A DNA stretch of 64,000 nucleotides from the NCBI GenBank assembly GCA_030533445.1, contig CM060070.1, positions 22,076,001 through 22,140,000 on the forward strand. The letters run 5' to 3'. Below the pieces are notes generated by a model. That model had not been told where the DNA came from and ran no database searches. It was given only the letters and a program-made list of their open reading frames with translations. Every line of letters starts with the position of its first letter. Positions within the stretch are counted from its first letter, which is position 1. Shown here piece by piece: positions 1 through 12,724 of this stretch. Source of the stretch: Cyprinodon diabolis. Lineage: Eukaryota > Chordata > Actinopteri > Cyprinodontiformes > Cyprinodontidae. A program made the position numbers and the translations under genes.

Positions 1-2390
1 ATGTTAAAGAAATGCAGAGGAATGGAGAAAAAAAACACAGATCTCATATATTTCATAATGCCCAAGCTTTGGCACTCTTAAGGAAACATTTTCAGTGGGT
101 GTAGACGATCTGTACCTAATTCCACTGATGTGGGAGGAAAAGTGCATCCCAGTGAGTCAATAGAGTAACCAAATGGTGCAGAGCAAATGTGATCTCTGAT
201 GAAACGGGAATGGATGATTTAAGGGCCTTCCATGGAGGCTGTGAAGGTTATGTTTTATGAAAAAAAAATCTTCTTTTTTAAAGAATGTACAGCAGATTCT
301 GACACAGGCAGGCTTTTAATCAGATACAGATGGTATAAATAGAACTCCACATTTAAGAGACACACAGAATTTAAACTAAATTAGTTACAGCTTTTACAAT
401 GAACCACACACCAGGGACAGCGCCAGTAACCCAGACTTTAAATCAAAGGATGACAGCAGGAGGTAGATTGGATTTCACCTGTTTCACTAACTAAATTGGT
501 CTGTTTAAACTTTATATAAAGTACAAGAAACTCCTCAACCTACGATTCAAGTATACTTTTAACTTGTTTCAAAAACTGAAAAAAGGGTAACTAAAGTATA
601 TCTGAAACGATTTTCAGCTATACTTATGCAGTATAGAACAATGATGTAGATCTCTAAATCATTGTACCATCTATGATTGGGAATAGATTTGAATTATTTA
701 GTTATCTCCCAATATACATATTTTTAAATCATCATACAGAAATATGGTTTTTCACCTGTAATGAAATGGAGGGGGAGGACTATTTATTATCAATTACGGT
801 GATTAAGGGTTGTTGGCTTTTTTACTACTAAAAATAATGATATTATTAATAAGAATAGGATTTCTAGTAGTATTGTATTGATAATGAATTTTAATATAAA
901 ATGATGAATGGTGTTACTATTGTTAACATTAAAAATACTGCTATAAATACCACTTCTAACTAATGGTATTTATTGTTATGGATATTGTTGATACAGTAGC
1001 ATTATAATAAAATAATTATATATCGAGTAATTCTTTAGTTTTGTGCAGCAAAGGGCTGGGTTTAAATAAGCATTGTCTTCTTCCCACTCATTATGCAAAA
1101 AGTATCTTTTTTTGTTTCCAATTATAGTCTTATGTTCAAATAAAATGAGAAAAAAAAATGTTAGGCAAGTTACTTAAAAAGGTCACTTGTTACTAAGCAA
1201 AGAAACGATGCAGTTTTTTTGTTTTTTTAAATCACTTTAGATAACTTTGCTGTTAACAGAAATTTAAAAACATGCAGAAGTTCAAACAACATTTGTTTTC
1301 AATATGAACACATTAAATAATTAATAAAAAAAAAAAAAACAAAAAAAAACCTATACCTTGCTAAATAATCAATCACCATGTTGGTGTTTGCGAACCAGGA
1401 GTCACTGTTCCAGAAAAAAAAAAAAAAAAAACCTGGGAGACTTTGTTCCTGTATGCCCCTGTAAAAAACATAGCAGTAGACCATAGCATGCAAGTAAATG
1501 CAGAATAATACTGAAGAAGTAAAGAGCAATGTATTGATAAACTAAGCCAGCCAGCCGTCACTCAGTGTTATTGACAGTGACAAGAAGCGAGGTGCCTCAT
1601 TAGATGAGTTTCTTGTAACCACTAATGATAAAGTCTTTGCTCCCAGTCATGACAAGCAAATCACAGAAACATTTAGCCTTTGATTTTAGAGAGGGCTCCC
1701 AGGCATACCTCTTCACTCAGTGTGTGTGAACAACTATTGCATGCTGAACACCTGCCCACATTACCATAGCCAATCTCAGCTCCTGCCCCATTTCTGAATG
1801 GAGATCCCTCTCTATCCGCTGCACAGAGATTGCACTTATAAAAAGTCACCTTAATTGATTTAGTTGTAGGAACGATCTGAGTTAGATTGCAAGAAACATA
1901 ACAGCTGTATCAAAATGTGAAAAGGGACTACTTAGATAACTCTGTTACTAACACCGTTACTATGTAAGACTTGTCTGAACTACATGGTATTGACAGGGGC
2001 CAAGTAATGATTTCATAAATGCCTATTACTGTCAAGAAGGAGCAGGCCCAATATACGAACAGGTTGAATGAGGTTGCACGGTGAGTAAAGTCATTTATTG
2101 GAAAACAATAATTATACCAGATGGAATAATGCTAATAAGGTATCTAATGCAAAACATAAAAATGATATAGAGAATGCAACAAATGAAAAACACATCTAGT
2201 AGAGTACAATGGTTTCCTAGAATATGCAGTTTGTTTATATGATGCCCGCAATGCATAGCAAGGGTATAATAACATAAATTCATTTTAATGCATGCCTAAA
2301 GGCTCTCTTTTCATGAATTATTGTGTAACATTAGTGATAACTCTATGGAGAGTAAAGAGTTCCAAAGACCACCTCACAGACACACACATT
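1..2390. other. Intron 3 sequence, nothing recognised
   Basis: This is AT-rich intronic DNA. It includes a very AT-rich block near 820..1020 and homopolymer A runs at 1327..1350 and 1414..1430. The short ORFs here are driven by poly-T/poly-A and show no domain. I see no exon or RNA gene. Confidence 0.6.
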
Positions 2391-2647
2391 CTTGTTTTTG
2401 TGACTTATGGGGACATTTCATTGACTTGTATTCATTTTATATAGCCTAACCCAGACCTTTACTCTAACCCTAACTATTACCAACATTATTAACAACTAAA
2501 TTCACACCTTAGTCCTAAACCGAACCCTGGCTTAAAGAAAAGAGCTTTACCATGTGGCAACGACGATTTTAGTCCCCATAAGGACATAGGTCCCCATGAC
2601 GTGACTGTATAAACAGACTAAAGTCCCCATACTGTCATAAAAACAAG
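2391..2647. mobile_element. MITE with inverted GGGGAC/GTCCCC ends
   Basis: The left end reads CTTGTTTTTGTGACTTATGG then GGAC. The right end is its imperfect inverse (GTCCCCAT.CTGTCATAAAAACAAG). The inside has CCTAACCC-type telomere-like units and further GTCCCCAT boxes. This is the familiar fish repeat made of GGGGAC boxes and CTAACCCTAA-like text. It has no coding capacity. No clear target duplication was found, so the superfamily is uncertain. Confidence 0.6.
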
Positions 2648-5619
2648 TACACATGCACAGAAGAGGAATCTGTTTTTTGATTTTGTCTACAAGTACCTTG
2701 TAATATGTAGCCAGATAAAAGCTTTTTTAAACAATATTTGTCTATAGATGGATAGTAAAAAAATAAATATATATAAAACTGGCACACACATGCCAAATAA
2801 CTTCACTAAATAATTGCGCTACATGGGTGACCTGAAGATTGCCCTTGATGCACAGCCCCAGTGTATTTCACTGCAGAGAGAAATTATGATTCCCAGGATG
2901 TAGAAATCCATTGTGTGCACTTGTATCTTTTACTAGGGCAATAAAATCAAAAGCGCTGACCCATGAGGGCAACTATTCTTGTTGCTCCCAATACCATTGC
3001 CAAATGGCTGAATCAAATGCTTTGGGTTTCATTGGCAGGAATTTACTTTCACTCTGCAGAAAACACAATGCATTGCTTGTGAGGCAGTAGAGGAAAACAA
3101 ACTTGCATGGCAGGCCTATTTAGTGTAGTTAATGTCTGTAAAATTATGAACACCATAAAATGTATTGAGTAGGAGTTTATTAAAATAAACACGGCTGATG
3201 TGATCAAAGCGTTGTGGTTTGGATCTATTTAGACAGAGATTTAAGATGTGAACAGGGTCATGTTTATATGTTCTATCATCGCTGCTCAAAATGCAGCTGG
3301 GCATTTGTTGAGGCTAAATTACCAGTTCCTGATCATCAACAGGTGTTGGCAACTCAGGGTGAATTTATGCTGATGGTGGTGGACTCTGTCGGCCATTATG
3401 GAAATAAGCTGATTATATGAGCTGGTGTAAAATCAGCACAATTTTGGAAGTAGATATGACTATTTCCATTGTCACTGCATATGATTACCCACTGCATAAA
3501 TTTGAGTCCAATATAGTTGTTTTTTTCTTATTTTTTCCCTCAACATGAGCTGAAACAGGGCATTTTAAGAATCTAATTAGCCAGTCTGAGGGTAAATATT
3601 ATGAGCATCAAGGACCACTCAAAGAAATAAAAATAAAAAAAACTGGTACAAAATTAAAAAAAAAAGGTAACAACTACGAATCTCAAAAAGACAGCTGTTA
3701 ATCAGGTAATGTATTTCAGACCTGAAACCTTATGAGTTTGGGCTGCATAGTATATCATGAATATAATGATTTCAGTATCAGTGTAAACAATATTCATTTA
3801 GCAAAAAACTGTTTGGAAATAAATCATTGGATTTTCAAACCGAAAGGAGAGTCAGAGAAATACCAATATCGTCACTGCAAGATTTTTTAATACTGTACAG
3901 AACCTTGTATTTATTTACTTTTTTTTTTATACAACAAGGTATTTATTCGTTATTCAATGCAATTTTTTATTTAGGTATTTAATTGGATATAAAATTTGAA
4001 GGAAATATCAAAAACTATTACAAGAACAAAGAATACCACAACAAACTAACAGAATATCATTAGCCTGCAGCCATTCCCCAATGCATGAAAGCAACTTCAT
4101 CATTTTAATGCAGGATCTGGTTGCATCTTCCTGGTCATGCTGCAAATGGTATTCCTATTGATTACTGCAGGCTAGGCCTCTGCAAAGGTCACAGCTATTA
4201 AACAAGAATCTTATCCTTCCTATATTGTTTGAAGATCATCATTTACGGCACACTAAACACTTATATTTCTGTAAACAAATCACTAATGACAAAATGCCAT
4301 TCTCAAAGATAATAAAATATGAAAAAATAAAAGAAAACTTGGTGTAAGATGCAACCACCAAGGGACTACATCTGCTTACCAGGAGACATCTAAACAACTG
4401 ACAGAGGCCCATCTTACATGAGGGACGTCACTTGCAGCAAATTAAAGAAATCATAGCAAGGTTAATTCTGTATTCAGTGCCAATGACTGCCTAGGTTCTG
4501 TTGTGGTAAGCAAGTTCCGACATTGTGTAGGGAAGCTGATGGGCACACTTCCTTTAGGGCTGCAATACACAGATAGGGCAGAAATTGCTGAAATTCCATT
4601 ATAGCATAGAGCAGCATTTTCTACATCAATTTATCCGTTTAGCTCTTGAAAAACGGAGATTAGCCCATGCAACTACATTGTATGCTGCTGCCTTCTGGCC
4701 CAAACTTAAGGTGTGGGCCAGATGTAAGGGTAAAATCACACTGTGTGGAGGGCCTGTCTGACAAACAGGCTGTTAGTCTGCCTTGATACATAAACCCTTC
4801 CTTGCTTCCTGCTGTCAGTCTTAGGTTTCTAAACTCAAGAGAGGGGAACTGGGTCAAAGGAGCCTTAAGTAATTTCTGCTGGGATGTGCATTCACTTTCA
4901 CAACCTGCAGGATTACCTTTCTCTGATTCTCCATGTTTATACATTTAGCCAAATGCTCCTTGGGCGGGGAAACACATTTTCAAGGTTATTGATTGTGTTG
5001 AGAAATCTCTGAGCGTGTATTTGAAGAAAAACAGCAACCAAAAAGTAGAATCTATGCACTTAGAGAAATCTTTAAGGCATATGGTTTTTATTAAAATAAT
5101 TTCTTGCCTTGAACTGGCACACACTGATAAAGTTTTCTTAGATCATTAATGATTTAGTAGTAAACAGTGATCGTAAAATGTGCCCACATTCAAATTTCGC
5201 GTTGTACTTATTATTAATTCCAATTTGCATGGTGTAGATGGAATTGCTTTCTATGGTTGCAAAGGGAATTACACAACAAAACAGATATGACTTTAAACAG
5301 TAAAATTTAGCAAATTTTGCTTCTTCAATCTAGGGTTAAACGAAGAGATGTAAATGTGGCCCTTTCTTTACAAGTAGCTTTCTTCTTTCTAAGTCTCTCG
5401 GTCAAAAATGGTCTGCCATCACATCCCGAAACACAGAGGGAGACTGTTTAATTTAGCAACACTGCACAGTGGCAAGTTGCTATCAGGGAAAAAACCCTTA
5501 GAGTTAAAGGTCTAGCGCTCCTATTGGCAAAAAGTTACAAAGTGCTGCTTTCACAAAAAAATCTCACCATTCATAGCCATTCATAGCTTTAATTAATAAG
5601 GCAGGACAGATCAGGGCAG
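2648..5619. other. Intron 3 sequence, nothing recognised
   Basis: Unique-looking AT-rich intronic DNA. ORFs of 60 to 94 codons near 3116..3420 and 4660..4944 have no recognisable motif, no splice context and no link to the host gene. Short poly-T and poly-A runs occur at 3520, 3650 and 3920. Confidence 0.55.
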
Positions 5620-7335
5620 TTGTTAAATCAAGTTTTTATCATTTGTGGCAGCTGGCCAAAATAAAGCCAATTCTTTCAAGATAACAGTTTGAAATAGTAA
5701 TCCGTGCCTTTGTTAGCACTCTACTGGATTATTGCAATGCCCTCTATGTGGGGCTATGTTCCTCCTCCATCTTCCGTCTCCAGATGGAGGAGGCACATAA
5801 AATTCTGCAGCACGACTTTGACTCTAACCGCCACATGCAGGTATGAGCAAATCTCCCACATTTTAGCTTTACTCCACTGGCTGCCCAGATATTTCAGAAT
5901 TCATTTTAAAATCCTTTTATTTTCTTTTAAATCCCTCAATGTCTTGCCCCACCGTAAGTCTCTGAGCTTCTACTTCCATACATACTTACTCGCTCTCTCA
6001 GGTCAGCTGCCAAGCTGCTCCTGAGAAACCCTAAAACTAGGCAGAAGCTAGGGCTGGGCGATAATTCAATAACGATATATATCGATCGATAGACGTGTGG
6101 CGCAATAGAAAAAAAGAGGGTCGATAAAAGTTCGATAAAAAAGAAACGCAGTTTTCCTTCCTTCTCATTGTAGCCTAGCATGTAGGTTTATGCTAGTCAC
6201 TGCTTCCTCCCAACCAATCACAATCGCGGACCCAGGCATGGCGTCACAAAGCGCCGCCCTCTCAAACCACAACACAGAGCATATGAAGATGTCGCAGCAA
6301 GGAGAGTCGGAGGAAATTGTTTCAAAGAAGGGTTTTTGTAGTTCGCCAGTCTGGCAGTATTTCGGTCATGGCAAGTCGGACAAAAAACAAACCACAGTCA
6401 TCTGTAAAATGTGTAGGGAACCAGTGAAAGCGAAGTCTGATAACACAACCAACTTTTTTTTTTTTTATCATCTCAGCCGCTCACACCCGCAGGAGTACGA
6501 GCTGTGTAGGCCCCGGCGCGGCTCTCCTCCGAGGAATCTTCGGGAATGTCGGGAAAATATATATATATTTTCAGTTCTGGGCAGTTTCCCACGTAGTTCT
6601 AACAATTGAGAGAAAAATGCTGAGGGGCCAGCAACTTCAAAGTAAAAACTCAGGTTAAAGCAGGAAACGGGGGCGGCGGCGGCGGTGGGGGGGCATTTAT
6701 TTATTTGTTATATTTATTTTGGTCACTTTTCTGGTCACTTTAGTTTATTCTTTGTCAGTATTTAATAACATAACTCAGGTCTCTTAAGTTATTTTTCTTT
6801 AAAACAATTCTGTTATGGTTAAAAAAGTTGGTTAAATAAAGATTTAATTGGAAGTCTGTGTTTGTGTTTTTTATTAAAATTAAATCATTTAGCAATATTA
6901 TAAAAAGTCCAGGCAGAGCTGCACATAAAATATGGTTTCGAATCTTTTCAACAATTATCGATATCGATCAATATGCATTTTGTTTTATCGATAAGCTTTT
7001 TTTCTATATCGCCCAGCCCTAGCAGAAGCTCAGAGGGTACCAGACTTTTACCGTTGCAGCTCCAAATCTCTGGAATGACCTGCCTCAGCAAATCAGGCAG
7101 GCCTCTTCTCTGACTGTTTTAAACCTCTTATCAAAACCCACCTTTTCGCTTTGGCTTTTGACACCTAGCAAGTTATTGAGCTATAGTTTATCCTTTTTTT
7201 ATCCCATTGTATTAGTTTGATTGTGTGTTACTTTTACAAATGTTTGAAGTGATTTGTCTTTTTATCTGTGATGTTTTATTTATTTTATGTACAGCACAAG
7301 TTCTTAACAAATAAAATGGGATTGAATTAGATTGA
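5620..7335 (+). pseudogene. L2/CR1-like LINE, 3' end of ORF2, interrupted by a hAT
   Basis: Translations of 5620..6040 and 7030..7150 give pieces of the region C-terminal to the reverse transcriptase of fish L2-type LINEs: an L.YCNAL-like segment (here LYWIIAM) near 5720, a HWLP..FRIHFKILLF..KSLN block at 5875..5940, and, after the insertion, AAPNLWNDLPQQIRQASSL at about 7055..7115. The reading is broken by stops and frameshifts. The 3' end at about 7335 is a TTGAATTAGATTGA-like tail. Target bases GCAGAAGC are duplicated around the hAT at 6049..7021, so the LINE is older than that hAT. It is dead. Confidence 0.7.
6049..7021 (+). mobile_element. hAT transposon (973 bp) with BED-finger remnant
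   Basis: The inverted ends are TAGGGCTGGGCGATA and TATCGCCCAGCCCTA. They are flanked by a perfect 8-bp target duplication, GCAGAAGC (6041..6048 and 7022..7029), diagnostic of hAT. The ORF at about 6283..6609 has a BED-type zinc-finger pattern: VWQYFGHGKSDKK, then CKMC about 30 residues on, then HLSRSH. The finger is disturbed by a poly-T run at about 6453..6466, and the rest of the transposase is missing, so this copy is non-autonomous. A GGC/G-rich run lies at 6670..6693. It is inserted in an L2-like LINE. Confidence 0.9.
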
Positions 7336-7869
7336 GACAAAGTGGAAATAGTCTAATGCTGTTTTGGACTCCTCTTTGAAACTTTCGATACCAGATTATA
7401 TGCCAGCTGTTATTACATATTAAATTTAATTCCTTCAAATGTTCTGTTGGTTCTACATGGCTTCATCCCTTTTGTACATAAAAAAGTCTTTAACTTCTAT
7501 TTCTGTTGTTGCTGTGACACTTATTTTCCCCACTATGGTACAAAAATGGCTATTTTTAATTATTCTTTTATGAGGGTGTTATGTAACGTTTTCAATCCAG
7601 GACTCCAAGTACCCTTTAATTTATTATTAATTATTTTATTCATGTTTTACTTTTCAGTTACCTCATTTTGGTATTTTCTTCGTCTTTTTGTTAACACAGT
7701 CCTGGTGATACGTATGAGAAAAGGCCAAAATTACAACATTATTCAACCTAGTTTAATTGTCATTAATATAACTTATTTTTCTTAATTAATAGAAATAAAA
7801 ATATATTGTTATTTTCCTATTATTTACTTTATGATATTATGTCTTTGCATAGTTTTTGTCAATGACATG
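7336..7869. other. Intron 3 sequence, nothing recognised
   Basis: T-rich intronic DNA. The 112-codon ORF at 7447..7785 is Phe/Tyr/Ile-rich because of base composition, and I see no domain in it. Confidence 0.5.
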
Positions 7870-7965
7870 TACTGCAGCCCTGCTTCTGTCAGTGAGCTCC
7901 AGGGCAGCTGTGGCTACAATGAAGTTCGCCACCTTCAGTGTGAGCTACTGCATTCTAGACCATTT
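7870..7965 (-). repeat. Fragment of a dispersed teleost repeat
   Basis: In reverse orientation this resembles the repeat at 30575..30795. The shared core is CATTGTAGCCACAGCTGCCC followed by TGG.GCTCACTGACA. It is non-coding and truncated on both sides. Confidence 0.55.
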
Positions 7966-8330
7966 GCAGCCAGTTAATGGACACTTGGTCTGAACCACAA
8001 TATAAGGCATAACAATAACCTAAACTGGTGCTGATGACGGTATATAATGCTTTTTTCCATTTCGTTTGAGGGAATGTAAGATTTCACTTTGCTTAAGAGG
8101 TGCAAGTGGAAAAAGCTAGATTGGACAACTGAGTTGATTTGAGCTGTCCAGCATGATTACAAAATTGCTCACAAATGAACAAACATAAGGGGATAGGGAT
8201 AGAGGACCAAGCATGGCAATATTTTTAGCATAAAAAGTTCCAAACAATACAGCTTCGGTTTTCTTTTCATTTAAATTGAAGAAATTTTGGCAGAATTGTT
8301 TATCTGTTTAGATTCCAGTTACTATGGGGA
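7966..8330. other. Intron 3 sequence, nothing recognised
   Basis: Intronic DNA between a repeat fragment and a solo LTR. No gene, RNA or repeat recognised. Confidence 0.45.
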
Positions 8331-8335
8331 CTTTT

Positions 8336-9224
8336 TGTCATGATCTGCTCTGATAGCTGGCCTTAATTGCTAATATCATTCACCAGCCTTTCCCTCCCGG
8401 GCGTCTAACTACTCCTCATCTCATCCACCTTAGGTCAGGGCTTTATATTCGGTCCAGCCCAGCTATCGAGGTGAGATCAGTATTTGTTTTCTGTTTGTTT
8501 TCTGTTTCATCTGTTAGTCAGTTTTAGTTATTTTCATGGTTCCTGGCAGCCAGTGGAAAGAGAGGGTTTTGTCTGTCTCGTTTCCTGATCGTGTGCAGTT
8601 CCTTCCCAGTTTGAACGCAGGGAGGATCAGTTTTATCCAAGGAGACCAGTTTAAAGTCCTGTTCATCCTGGTTCAACGTCTTTTCTCTGTTTCCTCTCAA
8701 CCACCGAGTCTGAGGCTGCCTGTTTGCATCTGTGCGTGTCATTCTGGGCACGCTTCTGAACTCTGTCAGACTCTGAACCTGTCTGAGTGCTCTGAGGATT
8801 CCTGGAAGCCTGGATCCTACTGTTCCTGCCTGATCTTCTCCTGATTTAGATTGTCTTCCTGAAAGCTCTCTGGGGTTGCAGCATCAGGGACACTGTGTGA
8901 CAAAAAATGTGTTGGTTGGAAGCCTATCAGCCCCACGCACCTCTCATGGACTGGTGACGGTGCTCGACTGGACTATCAAACCAGGTAAGTGACTCACACA
9001 GATAATAATCTCCTGTCAGATGATAGTGGTCATCAAACTGTGTTTCTCCCACAACTAGAGTGTCTGTGATTGGGCGGTGCCCCGCCCCCCTCCTGCAGTC
9101 GCTGTGAGGCACAGTACCGCGCTCCTGTTCTGTTTCTGTTTGTTTTAATGTGATAAATGTTTTTGAACTTTCCTCCTGACTGTCTCACCTTGAATACTGG
9201 GTCGATCTGCCCCATTTTATGACA
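8336..9224. mobile_element. Solo LTR (889 bp)
   Basis: The segment begins TGTCATGATCTG and ends TTTTATGACA (TG...CA). It is flanked by a 5-bp duplication, CTTTT (8331..8335 and 9225..9229). This is the structure of a solo LTR left after recombination between the two LTRs of a retrotransposon. No gag or pol is present. Overlapping ORFs of 60 to 102 codons have no domain. Its beginning resembles the copy at 11075..11844. A Gypsy-like origin would fit the 5-bp duplication, but the family is not established. Confidence 0.8.
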
Positions 9225-9376
9225 CTTTTATGAAGAAGAAGAGGACTTTGGGGGAAAGGAATAAAATGGGGGGAAAACTATTTGCATTGCAGATGCTGAG
9301 GTGTCAATAATTTAATAATTATCTAGTTGATAGTGTGTGATGGTTATCTGTTTAATATCAGTCTGAAAGGTATCAG

Positions 9377-10235
9377 CAGTGTTGGGAAAGTTCTCTTTCT
9401 ACGTGAACTAGTTCAAAGTTCAGTTCACACATTTTAAAATGAACTAGTTCAGTTCATAGTTCATAATTCAAAATTTTGAACTAAGTTCACAGTTCCAAAA
9501 AATGAACTAGTTCAGTTCTTTTTTTTCATGTATTGCTCAATTACACCATAGCCTACTGTAGAACCACAGACAGCAATTATTTTATCAGTTGTTACACTGA
9601 AACTGTGCGTCAGATTTCATCTTCATATCCAGTTTTGAATCCTTATCCAACCAGGGTTTACATTAGCATTTAGGGGACAGCATTTCCCCATTGTTGCTTT
9701 AATGCTTTGTTGCTGTCCATTCACTTCACACTAGTAGCAGCTGCAGCTTTCACCCCTACATTATATTCTCAAAAACACAAGGAAAAATGTGCTGCTTGAA
9801 TGGTCTTTTTTATGAGGAATTATTAAAAGAAAAACAGGAAAGTAGTCTTTAAGGTGCAAATGTTTTTTTATTTTATTTTAATATGTATGTATTTTAATAT
9901 GTATGTATTTCAGTACATACTAAAAAGGAATCCTGGAAAATTATACCAGGCAGGTTTAACAAACAAGTTACATGAATAGTAAAACCCTCAAGAACATTTT
10001 ACTAACACAAACTGAGGGACCAGGCTGAGGCAGGAATTTAAGGTTACTGAAGTGCGGATTTTTTTACTGAAAGCCGGTGGGCAAAGTTTGCAGAGAAATG
10101 TAAAAATGTTGCCATCATCCTCACCGACCACCTGGTCATAAAACTGTTTTAAGTGATCATACTGCTGCTTTTTCGCATCCACGGTCGCCTCCATGCTGCT
10201 GTGGCTTCCACGCTGCATTTTGTTTTAATTTTTAT
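9377..10235 (-). mobile_element. hAT remnant, truncated
   Basis: One terminal end is present: CAGTGTTGGGAAAGTTC, followed by repeated GAACTAGTTCA sub-repeats (9400..9520), a known hAT end type in fish. On the minus strand, 10199 down to about 10040 encodes an N-terminal segment, MEATVDAKKQQYDHLKQFYD, then a CKLC pair, which resembles the start of a BED-finger transposase. The opposite end was not found. The left flank GGTATCAG does not recur downstream, so the copy is broken. Its limit at 10235 is approximate. Confidence 0.55.
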
Positions 10236-11074
10236 GTGGATCTACTTCACTCATTATGATTTTACACCTGATTTATTTTTGGATTCAAAATAGTTTGGAA
10301 AGGTGCCAGAACAGCTGCTCGGAAATTTCAGAGGTTGCTTAATGATATGATGCCTCACAGAGTTTTAGTTTACCACCATCAGCTTTAATTGGATCCAGTT
10401 TTATGTTAAATGCAACACATACAATACGTTGCTATGATGACGCAGGCTTTCAGCTTAGAGATCACTCTTGCACATTCATAAATATAAAATGAAACATCTA
10501 TAGCACTTACAAATATATTGTGGCTGAAAAGGAATAGAAAAATATGTTCAAGCTGACTGATGTCACCAGGAAAAAAAAAAATCAAACACGTACTCAAGCA
10601 TTCTAGTCAGCCTTTTCAAAGGTCACACTTCTGTCCAATGAATTCAAATCTCAATGGGAAAAGCTTATCAAGCAATTTCTCCCCGCTATCCAGAGAAGAA
10701 CGAGACTGAAACAGACCATATTAAAGGCTATTTCAACCCCCTCTCTGTGACCTATGAAGGAGAGATGGGCATCCCTACGCTCTATACATTTACATTACAT
10801 TGAAAGCCAGGCAAGTGTGCATAACAATAGAACACATTCTGTGATTAAAAACTATGATTTGATTAATTGCATTTTCATTTTCGGGGTGTATGTTATTTAC
10901 TTATATACATTGATTGGAATGATGAGTAACAACTGCATAAAAAAAAAATACACTGTACCGTTTACTGTAACTCAGTGGCAACTATGACCCACTATTGAAA
11001 GTCAAATGTAAAACCTTTGCCTATATGATTTATAAATGATAATGTAATTCTAACATTTTATAACTGTAGTCTAC
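10236..11074. other. Intron 3 sequence, nothing recognised
   Basis: AT-rich intronic DNA between the hAT remnant and a solo LTR. Short ORFs at 10406..10597 and 10754..10987 show no domain. Confidence 0.5.
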
Positions 11075-11844
11075 TGTCATGATCTTGACGCTGATGACTG
11101 GCCTGATTACTCATTTCATTCACCAGCCTTGCTCCACCCAGTTTCTAATTACGGTGCATCTGTTCAACCTGCTCCAGCCTCTATTTAACCTGACCTCTAT
11201 CAGTCATCAGTGCCAGATTATTCAAGCCCTTGGTGAGTCTTTCTGTTTGTCTGAGTGTCTGATTACCTGATCCTGACCCGTTCTGCCTTTGGAATGCTGA
11301 GTCTGCCTGGTTCCATTTTGATCTGTTTGTCTGATCTGTCTTCAGACTCCTACTGGATTCTGCCTGTTTCTCAAACCTGGAACTGATTCCTGACTCCGTC
11401 CTGGATTCCCCTTCAGTACCTCTTTGCATTTTTGGTCTTCTGGCCCAGACTTCTGGAAAACTTCTCGACACCGGCTATGCTATCTTATCCTGCCTTCCCT
11501 CATCTGCTTGGATCTGATCTCCTTCCTGTTCTCCAGCCTCTGGGGCTTCAGTGTCTTGGAATTTTTGGGCAGTGTCCGCAGTGTCTTGTTGGCAGCCGAC
11601 CGGCTTGCACAACCTCATCCTATGGGCAGGGACTGAACTTGAAGACCAAGTTAGTGACTCACACGTTCCTTATCATCCTCTGCCAGATTGACGTGGTCAC
11701 AAACCTGTGTTCTCTTCCTGCAGAGGTTCTTGACTTAGACACCCTCGCTGTTCACTGCAGATCTGTTTCCTTAATAAACCCTTTTTGAGATATCAAACTG
11801 TCTGCCTGCTTTTATAACTGGCTCCTCTGTTCTGAGCCTTGACA
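11075..11844. mobile_element. Probable solo LTR (770 bp)
   Basis: It begins TGTCATGATCTTGACGCTG and ends GAGCCTTGACA, with an AATAAA polyadenylation signal at about 11772..11777. Start, length and composition resemble the solo LTR at 8336..9224, including a shared GTGACTCACAC motif. The flanks do not show a clean 5-bp duplication, so the boundaries rest on similarity and the TG/CA ends. ORFs at 11079..11788 are non-specific. Confidence 0.65.
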
Positions 11845-12724
11845 GTATAGACTGCTCCATAAATTTAAAGGTCCATTATAAGTCCTAAAAGATTCCCAGG
11901 TACTTCTCTACCAACAAGAGACTTTACAGAGTTAATTAAACCCTCAACCAGGAAGGTTTCTTTCTACACTCGAAGGCCAGATGTACCATTCCTCCTTCAA
12001 TGTAAAACTATCTGCATACTTTAAGCATTTGCTTCACTTTGCTTTTCTGTAATCAAGAAACATGCATTCAATTTCTGGATGCACAGATAGTATGCCAAAT
12101 TATTGTCTCCATAAACAGTTTATGGGCACACTTCACTGGATGCACAAAGTTTATTATTAGCTGGCAGTTTGGTAGTTGGCAGGAAGGCGAGAGTGAAAAA
12201 TGCAAACACAAAACAGTCGGAGTGGGAAAAAGAACTTGACAGTCAGTCAGGGCAATTTATCATCCTGTCAAACTTCACTGGCTGCAGCAGTGGGGCCATC
12301 TACAGTGGAAAAAAAAGTAAAAAGACCCACGCCCACCAAAAAATGGTTGATTGTTAAAGTGAATGAGACTAAAAACAAGAACCTGCCAGACAGACACGTT
12401 TTCCACTTTTCAGGCATGCACCTGCTTAACACCACTCTAGGCTGTGTCTCAACCTTGGGCCCAGATCTCCTAAGTTCTATTTATCTGCAAAGAGGCTTAA
12501 TATTTTTTTTCATAATTTCAAACCTTTTTTTTGTAAATTCCTATTTGTCCATATAGATGTGGAGAAGAAAGCTCACTCCGCAGTCCTGCTCCAGTAAGGT
12601 ACAAAATACTGAATACTGGTGAACTACAGGTATTACAGCCTGAACCTCTGTGTCAGGGGGCATCTCAATATATGGATACTGTACCGAAATTGCCACTGAG
12701 GAACATGCCTGCGTGCCTGCAGGT
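11845..12724. other. Intron 3 sequence, nothing recognised
   Basis: Intronic DNA between an LTR and a hAT. Overlapping ORFs of 62 to 118 codons at 12039..12556 lack any recognisable domain or splice structure. Confidence 0.5.

Noticed and set aside
2440..2520. Interstitial telomere repeat
   Set aside because: The CTAACCC units are few and irregular and belong to the MITE at 2391..2647.
8524..9215. Several overlapping ORFs, considered as a small gene
   Set aside because: They lie wholly inside a solo LTR defined by TG...CA ends and a 5-bp duplication, and have no domain.
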